Part shown: positions 52,409-63,675 of the stretch, in pieces
How the letters are laid out: every line of letters begins with the position of its first letter
Numbering within the stretch: the stretch's first letter is position 1
Assembly: GCA_001939145.1 (NCBI GenBank)
Contig: LSRX01000308.1
Span: forward strand, 615,881 to 679,880
Origin: Symbiodinium microadriaticum
Lineage: Eukaryota > Sar > Dinophyceae > Suessiales > Symbiodiniaceae
Length of the DNA stretch: 64,000 bases
Direction: 5' to 3'
The notes under the pieces: generated by a model
What the model was told of the DNA's origin: nothing
Seen by the model: only the letters and a program-made list of their open reading frames with translations
Database searches by the model: none
Translations under genes and position numbers: made by a program

Positions 52409-53945
52409 CTGGTGGTCTCAAGGAAGCCTCCTCCCTGGAGAACCTGGAGAAGATCTACTTCGACATGTGCGCGTTCCACCTCACCGACACCACTGGCGAG
52501 ACCTACTTCAAGAAGCCAATGTGTGCGCTCACGGCGTCCACTTCTCTCAAGGAGGCACTCCACTACCAAGGCCAGTGCCCGGGCAACCACGTGCACCAGC
52601 CACTGGCTGGAGGGAGAAGGTGCACGGAGACAGCCAAGATGACGCCACAGCTGTGCGCCACCATTGCCGACGCCTACCTTAACGACCTCGACCACCTTCT
52701 TGTCCGGACCGCGTTCCCAGCCGAGGCCAGAGAAGAGGAACGACAAGAACAAGCCGAGGAGCTCGGAGCTGACAGCCCCGAGGCCTTTCTGGACGACGTC
52801 TACGACGAGCTCGACCTGGCCACCATCATGCCCAAGGGAAGGAACCTCGATGAGCAGGCCCTTGTGGACGAGGAGACCCCCAAGCCTGAGCTGGAGAAGG
52901 AGGAGAGCCAGCCCATGAAGGACAGCCGTGCCCGCTGGAGACGGCTGCCACAGACCACCCGCATTGCAGTCCGGAGGCTTCACACAATGACTGGGCACTC
53001 TTCTGTGACGGCAATGCAGCGGCTGCTGCGCACTGCCGGTGGCGACCCGGACGTCATCAAGGCCCTGCCCGACTTCCACTGTGCCGCCTGCGCTTCACGG
53101 AGAAAGCCCGCACGACCACCAGCAACCCCCCCAGCGCCAAGCGACTACCGCTTCAACGTGGAGGTGGCCCTCGACTGCTTCGAGATCCGAGATGCCAGGC
53201 GCAACCGCTACACCATCCTGTCGGCAGTCTGCATGGGAACCTTGTACCACACGGCTGCCATAGTCTCCCCGGAGGGGGGAGTTCCTGCCTCAAAAGATTG
53301 CCTGGCCGCCTTCAGGAAGATGTGGCTTGATTGGGCCGGGCCACCGCGCCGGCTGGTGCTCGACAGGGGGACCCACAATCGCGGGGTCTTCGCTGAGAAT
53401 ATCAACGCTATGGGCATTGAGCTGCGCTTTATTGGCACGGAAGCTCCCTGTCAACTTGGCCGTGGTGAGCGGCAGGGCGGCATATTGAAACAAATTCTTC
53501 AACATGTCATTGAGGCCCGCCAGCTCGACACCCTGCCGGCCATCGAGATGGCAGTTGCTGAGTCCACCTTTGTGAAAAACAACCGGGTCCACCACGGGGG
53601 CTTCACCCCGGCACAATGGACTTTGGGCCGCCTTCCGATTGAGGTGGACTCTTTGGTCTCCGAGGAAGCAGAGCAGCGCGCAGGAGTTCACGAGGAGGCC
53701 CTCGACCCGGAGACCGAGTTTGGGAGACAACTTCAGCTACGCCTCGCTGCCAAGGAAGCCTTCAGCTACGTGGACAGTTCTCAAAGAGTTCGAGCGGCAA
53801 TGCTCAGAAAGGCCGTGCCCCAACGAGGCCCCTTTGCTCCTGGTGACCTCGTCTGCTTCTACCGCAAGAGCCGAGGAACCATCACCAAGGGACGCTGGCT
53901 GGGGCCGGCGCGGATCCTTGGTCTGGAGGTGCGTGGGATGGTACG
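52405..53945 (+). pseudogene. Copia integrase region
   Basis: Zinc-binding start (RRLHTMTGHSSVTAMQRLLR, then FHCAACASRR), then the catalytic core with three acidic residues: D in VALDCFEIRD, D in LVLDRGTHNRG, E in LGRGERQGG. The C-terminal piece is VCFYRKSRGTITKGRWLGPA. It inserts the cDNA and makes the 5-bp duplication. The part before it (52405-52900) has no visible DTG/DSG aspartic protease motif, which copia elements normally carry between gag and integrase. Confidence 0.85.
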
Positions 53946-54529
53946 TCTGGCTCATCCACGGCGGCATTCCTATCACCGCTAACGTTGAGTCGCTACGCTT
54001 TGCCACCGGAGGAGAAATCCATGCAAAACGCTGTCTGGAACTGCGGCCCTCGAGGAAGCGAAGACGTGAAGTTGTGGAGCCCGACGAGGAGTTCGAGTAC
54101 CCCTTTGGAGACGACCTTGTGGGATCACCGGTTGCAAGAGCTGGGCCTGGCGAAGCTCAGCAGCTCCCCTTCTTTGACGCCAGCGACCCAGACCTTGAGG
54201 AGTACTACCCTTCACCTGCTACCGAGGCAGCCGGCGAACCAGCGGAACCACCTCCTGTACTACCACCGCCAGGGCTACTACCACAAGGTGCCGCGCCAGC
54301 TCTTCCTCCCGTCACCGAGGAGGCCATGGATACTAGCATAGCCGACGCACTTCCTCAAGAACCTGAAGCAGAACAAGTACCACCGAGCGCTCCACCGAGC
54401 GCCCCGATGAGCCGACTGACTTCCGACACACAGCCAATGACTACTACACCACCTGGGGGGAACGATAGCCGGCTGACTTCCAACACACAGCCGACGACTA
54501 CTACACCACCTGGGGGGGGGTCCGAATAG
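53940..54529 (+). pseudogene. Copia linker between integrase and RT
   Basis: Continues the polyprotein in another frame (YVWLIHGGIPITANVESLRF, then acidic and Pro-rich sequence). It ends with a tandem duplication of about 60 bp (54413-54529, each unit ending ACCACCTGGGGGG) and a stop at 54527. G-run length differs between the units (6 against 9), a likely cause of the frame change into RT. Confidence 0.7.
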
Positions 54530-54533
54530 CCAG

Positions 54534-56501
54534 TTGACTCGTGCTCTGCAGCGTTCGGTTGGGGCCTTAGACGGTTTGCCGAGTACCTTGCGACGCAGTG
54601 GGCCTACAGCCGCAGCTGGACCACAGGAACATCACCGAGAACGCTCCCGCTCTCCAGCACCGGCCTCGGCCCGAGCACTTCCTCCAGTTGACGAGCGCAA
54701 CGCCTTTGTGGGCTTCATGGACCGGAGGACTTATGCCGCACGACGCTCTCCAAAGACAGCGGCTGCTCGCGCCAAGGAGCTCCACCTGAACAAGGCCGAC
54801 CCAGCACGACGCACCAAGATGTTGGAGGCCAGGGCCAAGGAATGGAGCAACTGGGTCGGCTTCGATGCAACCACAGTCCTAGTCCCGGAGCAGGCGAAGC
54901 AGTTCCTACGTGACAACCCGGACGCCGAAGTTGTGCCAACACGGTGGGTTGACACCTGGAAATCCCAACCGTGGGAAGAGGACCGCCACAAGGCCAGGAT
55001 GGTTGTCCGAGGAGACCTTGAAGACAACGAGCTCCGGACCGACAGCCCGACGTGCAGCCAGGCCATGCTGTCCTACACCTTAGCCTTTGCCGCCAGCCGA
55101 CGCCTACCGGTACAAGGTGGGGACATCCCTGCCGCGTTCCTCCAGGGCGAGACCATCACACGACAGTTGGTGCTGGCTCTCCCCAAGGACGGCGTGGAAG
55201 GAGTTGAAGAAGGCTCCTTGCTGGTTGCAAACAAGCCAGTATATGGAACAAGGGACGCCCCGCGAGGCTTCTGGAAGAAGCTTGACAAGGTCGTGAAGAA
55301 GCACGGCCTGCGGAGTATCCCCTTTGAGCCTGGAGCCTACGTTTTGGTTGGGCCAGAGCAGCGTGTACAAGGACTTATGGTTTCCCATGTCGACGACCTC
55401 CTCTGGACAGGCAGCCCAGAAATGAACGCCGTGATGGACATGGTGCAAAAGGACCTGCGCTTTGGGAGCCTCGACACCGGGGACTTCACCTACTGCGGGA
55501 GGCTGATCTCCCAAGGGGAGAACGGCATCAAGGTGACTTGTCCAAACACCGCTGCCAAGGTTCGACCCATCCACCTGGATGGGCGACGCAGAAAACAGCG
55601 CGACAGCCCAGCTACCAGCCAGGAGCTCACCCTTCGGAGCGTGCTGGGCTCCTTGAATTGGGTTGGAAGAGTGTGTCGGCCAGACATCTCCTACGAGCTC
55701 TCTGCCCCTCAGGCGCTGCAGAAGCAAGCCAACGTGCAGGACTTGCTTGACTGCAACAAGTTGCTGCGCTACGTGCAGGAGACCCCCGACGTCGGCCTCT
55801 TCTTCAAGTACAATGCCGTGAACCTGGAGAACGCCGTGCTCTTGTCGATCACGGACGCCTCCTACGCAGCGGACAACGACGTGGCTGCGGACGGCCGCCC
55901 TCTTGGAAACAGGTCGCACAGCGGAAGACTTCTTTGCCTAGCCGACCCCAGTTTCCTGGAGAAAGGCGAGGGTGATGTATATGTTCTGTTGCATCACTCG
56001 AACGTTTTGAGGCGAGTGTGCAGGAGCACGCTCCAAGCGGAAACGCTCAGCATGGTGTCTGGAATGGAAGAAGCAGAGCACTTCCGTGCGGTGATCTACG
56101 GCATGAAGTACGACCTCACCGGCGACTGGGTGACAAGAGCAATGGACCACACCGTGGTCCATATGCTCACAGATTGCCGGAGCCTGGAGGCTCACCTTCT
56201 GCAGAGCGGAATGGGAACTACAAGCGACAAGCGGCTTGCCATCGACATGAGTGCCTTGAGGCAAGTTGTTTGGAGGCCTCCGGGTGAACTTTACGGAGAT
56301 CCACTTGGACAAGACAGCCTGCCTGCCAACGGAACCACCAAGGTGGAGTGGATCGAGACCGGCTCTATGGCGGCGGATGCGCTCACCAAGAAGATGAGGA
56401 GCGAGCAGCTACAGCTGCTTATGAGAACCGGTTGGATGAAGATCGATAGGGACCGCTCTTCGAAGAAGGCTGCTGCAAAAGAGCAGCGGTCTAGGTCTTA
56501 A
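54534..56501 (+). CDS. Copia reverse transcriptase and RNase H, 655 codons open
   Basis: Uninterrupted. RT motifs: TRWVDTWKSQPWEEDRHKAR, VVRGD, VQGGDIPAAFLQGE, VYGTRDAPRGFWKKL, catalytic SHVDDLLWTG, LRSVLGSLNWVGRVCRPDIS. RNase H: LLSITDASYAAD, TLQAETLSMVSGMEEAEHF, MLTDCRSLEAHL and WIETGSMAADALTKKM, with the acidic residues in place. The protein would copy RNA to DNA and degrade the RNA strand. The C-terminal tail is basic. Confidence 0.95.
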   Translation: MTRALQRSVGALDGLPSTLRRSGPTAAAGPQEHHRERSRSPAPASARALPPVDERNAFVGFMDRRTYAARRSPKTAAARAKELHLNKADPARRTKMLEARAKEWSNWVGFDATTVLVPEQAKQFLRDNPDAEVVPTRWVDTWKSQPWEEDRHKARMVVRGDLEDNELRTDSPTCSQAMLSYTLAFAASRRLPVQGGDIPAAFLQGETITRQLVLALPKDGVEGVEEGSLLVANKPVYGTRDAPRGFWKKLDKVVKKHGLRSIPFEPGAYVLVGPEQRVQGLMVSHVDDLLWTGSPEMNAVMDMVQKDLRFGSLDTGDFTYCGRLISQGENGIKVTCPNTAAKVRPIHLDGRRRKQRDSPATSQELTLRSVLGSLNWVGRVCRPDISYELSAPQALQKQANVQDLLDCNKLLRYVQETPDVGLFFKYNAVNLENAVLLSITDASYAADNDVAADGRPLGNRSHSGRLLCLADPSFLEKGEGDVYVLLHHSNVLRRVCRSTLQAETLSMVSGMEEAEHFRAVIYGMKYDLTGDWVTRAMDHTVVHMLTDCRSLEAHLLQSGMGTTSDKRLAIDMSALRQVVWRPPGELYGDPLGQDSLPANGTTKVEWIETGSMAADALTKKMRSEQLQLLMRTGWMKIDRDRSSKKAAAKEQRSRS

Positions 56502-56514
56502 AAAAGACCATGGA

Positions 56515-56657
56515 TGTGAAAGCAGATGTGTCAACATGTACAGTCATGACTTCCTGCGGTTCACACGTGTAAGCTCTTGACTTGACCGCTCGGACTGGAT
56601 GGCTCAAGCGAGCAAAAGCAAGCGTTGGCACCAGTGCGAGGGCGAAGTGTTCTCGCA
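56515..56657 (+). repeat. Copia 3' LTR, 143 bp
   Basis: Matches the 5' LTR with a single substitution and 9 extra bases (within GGCACCAGTGCGAGGGCG). This implies a recent insertion. Confidence 0.95.
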
Positions 56658-56669
56658 AGAAATCTTGGT

Positions 56670-56860
56670 TTTCCCTAGGTGCGGTGCGTTTTTTCGCTGA
56701 AAATGCAGTTCTTTGCTAGGTGCCGTGCAGTTTGTATTCACAGTAGGGTTTTTTCCCTAGGGGCGGTGCATCTTTCGCACAGAATTTGCATTTTTTCTTC
56801 GGCCGGCTGCAACATGTCCTGAAAACACATGTTTTTTCCCTGAGCGTTGTGTTTTTTCGC
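56670..56860. repeat. Minisatellite, unit about 38-40 bp
   Basis: Degenerate units at about 56673, 56711, 56748 and 56836 built on T-run, CCCTAGG, [T/G]GC[G/C]GTGC, T-run, CGC. One more unit lies left of the Copia element. Confidence 0.7.
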
Positions 56861-56997
56861 GGTCACACAACCAGTTCGCGATCCTAGTGATTCTGCAAAG
56901 GTCTAGGTTCTGGAGCTTCTAGCTGGCTTTTGGGAAGCCCGAGACCCCACCCCTTAACAATTTGAAGACGAGCAGAGTCTTTAGGCATCCATGTGCT

Positions 56998-57095
56998 TTA
57001 AAACCCTAAACCCTATTCTCCTTCCGTAGCTCGTCACACTGCTTCGTGGCCGCCTCACCCTACCGAAAACCCAAAACCCTGAACCCGAATCCTTA
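56998..57095 (-). repeat. Degenerate telomere-type repeats, CCCTAAA orientation
   Basis: AAACCCTAAACCCT at 57000, then AAAACCCAAAACCCTGAACCCG. C-rich strand on the + strand. Confidence 0.65.
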
Positions 57096-57235
57096 ATCCG
57101 TACACAAACATGTTAGAATGTTTTGAAACAGTCGAGCCATGCTGTGGCGGTCTCCAAGGCGAGACTGACATGATAAGCAAGGTGCCCTACCTTTATGATA
57201 CTGCTTGGTTATGGTGGTTCCTTCTGGATTGTTGG

Positions 57236-57392
57236 GTGGGTTTAGTGTTCAGAGTTTACGGTTTTGGGTTTAGGGCTTAGAATTTAGGGATTAGGGACTA
57301 TGGTTTAGGGTTCAGGGCTTAGGGTTTAGGCTTCACAATTCGGACATGCCAGGCTTAGGGTTTAGGGTTTTCGGTTTAGGGTTTAGGCCACG
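57236..57392 (+). repeat. Degenerate telomere-type repeats, TTTAGGG orientation
   Basis: At least eight TTTAGGG or one-base variants (GGGTTTAGGGCTTAG, TTTAGGGATTAGGG, GGTTTAGGGTTTAGG), the Arabidopsis-type telomere sequence used by dinoflagellates. Confidence 0.8.
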
Positions 57393-57395
57393 GGT

Positions 57396-60245
57396 ATTGA
57401 GGTCGCGAAGAGCAAAAGTTTAGGGAGACACAGATGACAAATTTAGGGAGTCAGATATGACAGGAGTGCCGCTGAGGAGGTCCACCCAGCGGATGTTATC
57501 GAACTAAAAGCGCGGGGTGTGGAGCAAACATTACGCGCAGACCGAGAAGCTCCCGACGCAACCAACCTCTACCTTGCCAAGCGACAACTTCAACAACTGC
57601 TGCCCTTCTTGGAAGGGGACATGCGGTCCATGGGGGAACAAGCCCTCCTACACTTGGCGACTTGTTGGACAGGGGCACACTGGCGAGGAGCGGTACAACT
57701 GGTCAGCAGTGATGACGACATGGATCGGCCGCCAGCCCAAAACATGAGCGGATCAACAGATGCCCTGGAGCGGCCAGTATGTCAGCGCCCGTTTACGCGA
57801 TCCAGCGAGAAGGGGCCCGAGCGAGAGAGATGACCCTGAGCGCGTTACGCGCAGACGCCGTAATTTCACTAGCCCCAGCTCCCGCGACAATGACGATTGA
57901 GTGACTGTCGATATTTGTTTGGTTAGGCCTTGTTGCAGCTAAGTCGGGGGACCGGGGCAGCGTAATCGGTGTTACACCTGCCCACAACATGTAGGAGTCG
58001 TCTTCTCTTCTCGTTTGGTGACCGGGGTTGTTAAGCCATCATTCGTGCCCTTTGCTTTGTTGGCCCAAGAACGGGCGTGGACAGTGTGCAAGTAGCCAAG
58101 GCTTAAGGGTGGCGTGGGCAGGTCAAGCAGTGCTGTGCAAGGTTCTGTTCGGGCTGAGGCGCGGAGGCAGGTAAGGTGGGGGTTCGGGTTCTCTGTGTCA
58201 TTTCGAGCAGGGGAGTGGAGCTCCACTGCATAACCCAAGTATAGCCACACAGGGGAGAGGTCGACACAGTCTATCTTTCGTTGTTAGCATCTACGGCGGT
58301 GTACCCGGTGCTTGAAGGCAGCCGACAATTTCCCATAGGAACTGGCTCAGCAGGAACACAAATGCTTCGTCGTATTACTAGTGTGGGAAATTGCTCGTAC
58401 TAATGCTGCTCCTCTTGAAGTGTTCCTGCAACAACAGGCTGGGATCGCATGGATGACCTGAATGGTGCCTGGGGGTATTTTCCATGTGTCCCATGTGTCA
58501 TGGTTTTAGGAGGGGTGTTTTCTGGGGTGGTTGCAATACAGGCACATTCAGGGGAACATGCAACGATCCACCCCCGAAAGGGGCCGATCAGACGCACAGA
58601 CGCACGCTGCGATGGTAGGCCTCCGGGTGAAGGGGTTGCTTGCAGCCCCTACACCCTAGCAATGCAAGCAAGCAAGAGCGAGAGGTTAATTGGCCAACCT
58701 CGGAGGCACTAGCAGTACTCGATAACAGATGGACACGGAGGAATTGAAGAAAGAGTGGGGATGTCTTCAGGAGGAGGACAGTCGTCCGCACCCCCAACTC
58801 CTGCCGCTATGGCGGGGGAACCGGACATGGTCGTAGACAACGATGCTCTCGTAAAGCAGGTCATCCAAGATCTGCGAAGCCAGAGGGAGGACGACCACGA
58901 GGAGGAGGTGGAGATCGAGACCCAGAAGAGCGCAGTTCCGCTGCTGCGAGTTCCCGCGCCGCGGGGGAAAAATTGGCCAGGGCAATTCGAGATAAGCAAG
59001 CTCGGGAGACGCGCCGCAGCGTGCACGTTGGTGCTTTACGTGTCCGACTACCACCGCCAACGGAGGGGGAGTTGCCAAGAGGCAACTTGAAAGCAAACTC
59101 TTGAGGATTTCTGCAGATCTCGATCAGAGGGGAGATGAGGAATCGTTGTCCTCTCGGATGCAGAAGGTGGCTGCTTTTATGGGAGACAAAGACAGCTCAG
59201 CACCAACACCAAAGAAAAAGCCAAGACTAGACTGCATCCAGCGGGGGGGGCGAGCAGAAAGACCTCCCTGCGTCGTCGGCGACCATTGCGCAGTCGCTGA
59301 CTTCTGAGCTAACTTTCTGAGTGTGCCGATGAGGGGGGACCAACCTCCCAGAGCCGTAGACAGCGAGTCGTAGGGAGGTTCAGGAAGGCAGGCAGGCGAA
59401 GGCAGAGTGTGTGCAAGGTTCGGGTGTTTTCGGTGGGGATCGTGCGGGGTATGGTTTTAATTCACCAACTTTCGAGATAGAGCAGAAGCCAGGGAGATCA
59501 CTCTTTCATGATCCTGGTTGATGAATCTGTTTGTGGCACTGTCCTTCCCGAGAATTGCCCTGGCTTCCCAGTCACCTTGCAGTAGGGATACCCCAAAACA
59601 TGGGGACATCCCACATTCTTGAAGCTTCATGAACCTGCGAGTTTTACCGTTTTCCTTTCTTGACATTGGGCCTACGTCCTGATAGACAGCACCTTTGTGA
59701 AGAACAACCCCAATTTGGGGGATCCATGAGCCTAGCCGCTCCAGCTATCGTCTGGAGGGAATAGAACAGTGCCACAATAGTGTGTATCGGCTACAGGTGT
59801 CTAGTTCGCCCATGTTCTTGTTCCCTCTTGTCAGACAGATCCGAAGTTCGTTCGCACGAGGGAATTCGCTCCTTGATGTTGCTTTTGACTGATTAGGTTG
59901 CTATGCACTTTGAAGCACTGAGCGGAGGGGGGATCGATACCAGTACTTTCCGTTTCATACCGAGCCGGGGGAGTCTGCCATAAGCGGGCGACCGTGGAGG
60001 ACGTTGAGACTCGGCTGCACGCACTGCGTAGGGGTTTGTGCAAGGGTATTCCCCTCTGGAGCCACCAGCGAGCATGCAAGCAAGGTGTGCTTGCTGGGGG
60101 GAAAAGGATGTGGCAGTCAGGGGGGCATGATTTGCTCCCCGGAAGGGGCCTTTCCAACTCAGAGACGCGGGCCTTGAGGGGTAGGCCTTCGGGCCACGGG
60201 AGGGTTCGTCCCACACCAGTCGGGGGCCCTACCGGCCGGACAGTA
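57396..60245 (+). other. G-run-rich retroelement debris, no intact gene
   Basis: Same GGGG-run texture as the LINE copies. Short open frames at 58755-59090 (acidic, SSGGGQSSAPPTPAAMAGEP) and 59101-59307 (ending KKKPRLD, a nuclear-signal-like patch) are not recognised. A hairpin AACCTCCC...GGGAGGTT lies at about 59342-59379. Confidence 0.5.
57519..57833 (+). pseudogene. Fragment resembling the ORF3 C-terminal region
   Basis: Open for 104 codons. SMGEQALLHLATCWTGAHW..GAVQL...DDMDRPP aligns by eye with MVGEQQTLAVQLLQAVDYWF..GALAV...DDMGDPL near the end of ORF3 in copy A. If right, it is a third copy of that region about 11 kb away. Confidence 0.45.
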
Positions 60246-63200
60246 TCTTTATCTGTTGGGTTTAGTAGTGTGTTATCATGTTTTGTTTACTGGCAATGAC
60301 AATCTGAATAATTTCTATTATTTTTAAAATTTTCTGCGTCGAATATTCTAGTGTAGGAAATATATATATATATATCATCGAAATATTTTGAATTGAATGA
60401 TATTCAAAAGGCATTATTTTTGAAAAAATCATTAATTGAATGAGATCTGATAGGATAAGTTTCGGAGCTTATTATTAATTTGGTGTTTCGGCCAAAGGCA
60501 AATTTCTTTTGATTTATGTTAAATTTGAAGCCGAATTGAGAGGAAGACAGTGTCGGGTGGGAAGTATATGAGGGATTTGATGTGTTGATACTGCGTAAAT
60601 TTGATTGGTTTCTGTGAAGAATTTATTTCGATATGTTAGATAATGAGAAGATGCGTCTATAATAAAATTACATCGGAATTCATGTTCTATCTTGTAATTT
60701 CTCGAGAATTTAAATATATAATATATTTTTTATATTAAAGAAGAGAGAGGAATAGAATAAAATTAAGGATATTGAATATTGTAAATTTGGTTTTTTTTAT
60801 TATTAGATATTTTTTGGTATTGTAGCGAATTCTGAATATTGAAGCAAAAGATAGGCGTAGAATTTTGTTTATTGTGGAGAAATATGGAGAAATATATAAG
60901 GCAAAATATTTAAGATATAAAAATGCAATAAAGAGAGTTCTAGTTTAAAGGATGATGGATTTTCCGACTATTTAAAATGATGTAAAGATTTTTGTATTAG
61001 TTGGGAATAAGAATCTGGATTAATTCTAAAATGATTAGGTTTTGAGATAATAAGAATATTTAGTTTTTAATATAATTTTTGGATTCTGTTTTTTTTGCGA
61101 TTTCTATAAGTTTTTAATTTCTTGTTCTTTTTTTAGCATTTCTTCTGATGATATTTCTTATGATTTTTGATTTATCGCTAATTTTTGAATATATAATTGA
61201 TTAAGAAGCTTCAAAAATGAATTAAATATTTTAAGATATTTCGTCTTACAAATAAAAAAAATTCTAAATTTTTTCTTAAATAATTAATAAAGACATAGAA
61301 AATTGTCTTTACATATTAAAAAAAATTCTATTTTTTTCGGAAAATTTTGGAATATCTTATATTGATGTGGAATTCTTTTTTAGATTTTCGTTATTTAGTC
61401 GATTCTTTTTTATTATGAATTTCTCGAAATTGAATTGAATGATGGGAAGACTTTTTCTTTGGAGAAGAATTCGTTAGGAAGCATATTCGATAATAATAAT
61501 AATTATTATTTTAGGTTTTTTATATATTTGTTTGATATGGGTCGTACGATATTCGTCGTCTATTGATATAATTTTCCGTATTTTGTCATGATATTTGTCA
61601 TTAATTGTCGGCGATTTCGTTTATTTATATATCGTCTGTCGATATTATTTGATATGATGAAATCTATTATTATTCGGTATATTATCTATTATTATTTTGA
61701 TTATAATTATTTCGTTTATTATAATAAAATATTCGTTACGAATATTATAATAATTATTATTTAATATTATATTGTTTATTTTTATATTGAAATACTAGTT
61801 TCTATAGATATATAAAAAATATATTATACCGTGATTCTTAATATATTTATATTAAGAATGTATTTTCTATTTATGAAACTGATTTTTGATGATAATATTA
61901 TTTTAAGAATAATGAAATTATATCTATAAATATATATATATATATAAATTATATCGATAATTGAATTAATTATTATTTTATTTTAATTGTTTATTGATAA
62001 TAATGAAATTTCTCCTTATAATCGGTTAAAAATGATTTAATTTAAGAAATTCTTTCTAATAATAAGAAAGTACTTTTGAAATTTATAAATATATAGTAAA
62101 GAAATATCTAAAAATTTTTCTAATGATGGAAAATTACTATTGTAATTTATGAATTCATAAAAAAAAATAACTCATTTATTGATATTGATTAAATTTTTAT
62201 TTATCGGCATATATTTTTGTATTATGAAATTATCCGAAATTGAAAGATAAATATATCTTCGAAATTATACATATCGATATATATATATATATTCTCTAAT
62301 AGGAATATTATTATGATAATTATCTCTATTTTTTTGCATAGGTCCCTGGCCTTTGCAATTTCGTTATTTGACGCGTTTCGTTTAGAAAATCTTTCGTGTG
62401 CCTAAAGTTTTGATATCGGAAGCACTTGATTGCCGGTATTTAAAGTTTCCGAAATTTTGGTAGTTTTGGGGGGACAAGTTCTCGTTGGTAAAATATAAAA
62501 TCTTCGGTTGGTATGTTCAGATTCATAAAATTTCCAGGTCTTTTGAGATATGCTCGCGGACATAAAATTTCCGAAATTTTATTATTTGTAGTATATTCAT
62601 AAAAAGAGGCTTTGAAGAAATAACGCATCCGATTTTAGGACCGCTCGAAAAATAGGCAAAAAAGATTTGTAAGAAGAATTATATTAAGATTTGAATGTCG
62701 AATATTCAGTCCCGCGAGACATGTACGTAAGATATTTTTATTTAAGAAATACGTCAAGATCTTGGATGTACGAGCTCCGTGGCCGCTCTCTCTGAATATA
62801 AATGTCGATATGTAGCTCGTCTGGTCCATATGTCTATCTAAATCTTGGTTTTTGGCAGGCAGAAGCTATTTTATCTGAGAGATCGAAAAAGATGGTCAGT
62901 CAATATATTATTAGACTAATATATATATTCTGGGATCTCGTAATTTTCCAATTTCGATTTTATGGTTATAAATATGATCATCAAAATTCGTCCGAATCTT
63001 TCATTCTTATTCAAATATATCTTTTATATTCTATCTTTATCAAAGTATATCCAAATCTTATTGGATTAGCAACAGATATTCTGTCGTACCATAATTGTGT
63101 AATATCGTTGCAAGCACGATTATTTTGTTATTTTAAGATATTAATATTTTTTATCTTTTATTTTTTCTCCTTATCTTTACCCAATTATGCCCAAAATTTT

Positions 63201-63255
63201 TCATATATATATTACAATACGTCCCGATTTCTATAGGACCAGCAATTTCCGCTGT

Positions 63256-63276
63256 CGCCTGCTGATGGAGCAGGCG
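63256..63276. other. Perfect GC-rich hairpin in AT-rich DNA
   Basis: CGCCTGCT-GATGG-AGCAGGCG: 8-bp perfect stem, 5-nt loop, in a small GC-rich island (63240-63300). Isolated GC hairpins in AT-rich DNA are common in organelle genomes; function unknown. Confidence 0.8.
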
Positions 63277-63439
63277 GCCCACTCAGAACATGCTTGCTTT
63301 TATAAATTGATTGCAACAATTTTATTCGTCTAGGAATGTCGCCATGAGCTTGTTATTCTTATCTGCAAAAGCTCTGGGAATCTTATCCTTCAAAAAGAAT
63401 AATATTATCTACGGGCGTTTGGATGGTATCAAGGTCGGG

Positions 63440-63675
63440 ATCCATAGTTGAAAGGTCTGTCTATCTGTCGGTCTGTATATTTGTTTGTGGGTATGTTTGT
63501 CTGCCTGTCTATTTGTCTTTATTTGTCGGAGTGAATTTCTTTGTGTCCATCTATTTATATCCGTCTATTTATCTCTATCTATTTATATCTAACTATCTAT
63601 ATTTATCTCTCTATTTCTATTTCTATTTATCGTTGAATTAATCTATATTTATATCTTTCTATCTAAGAATAAGTA
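63440..63675. repeat. Degenerate TCTA/TGTC/TTTA tetranucleotide repeat
   Basis: Runs of TCTGTCTG, TCTATTTA and TATCTATC units within the AT-rich segment. Confidence 0.75.

Larger units (their letters stand above)
51127..56657 (+). mobile_element. Full-length Ty1/copia LTR retrotransposon
   Basis: LTRs 51127-51260 and 56515-56657 start TG and end CA. They are flanked by the perfect 5-bp duplication AGAAA (51122-51126 and 56658-56662). Primer site TGGTAGCGGAGC follows the 5' LTR by one base; a purine-rich AAAAAAGA stretch precedes the 3' LTR. Gene order gag, integrase, RT, RNase H is that of copia. The polyprotein changes frame four times. Confidence 0.95.

Noticed and set aside
62802-63236. 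144-codon ORF as an organelle membrane protein
   Set aside because: Ile/Tyr/Phe-rich as expected from base composition alone; no family motif found.
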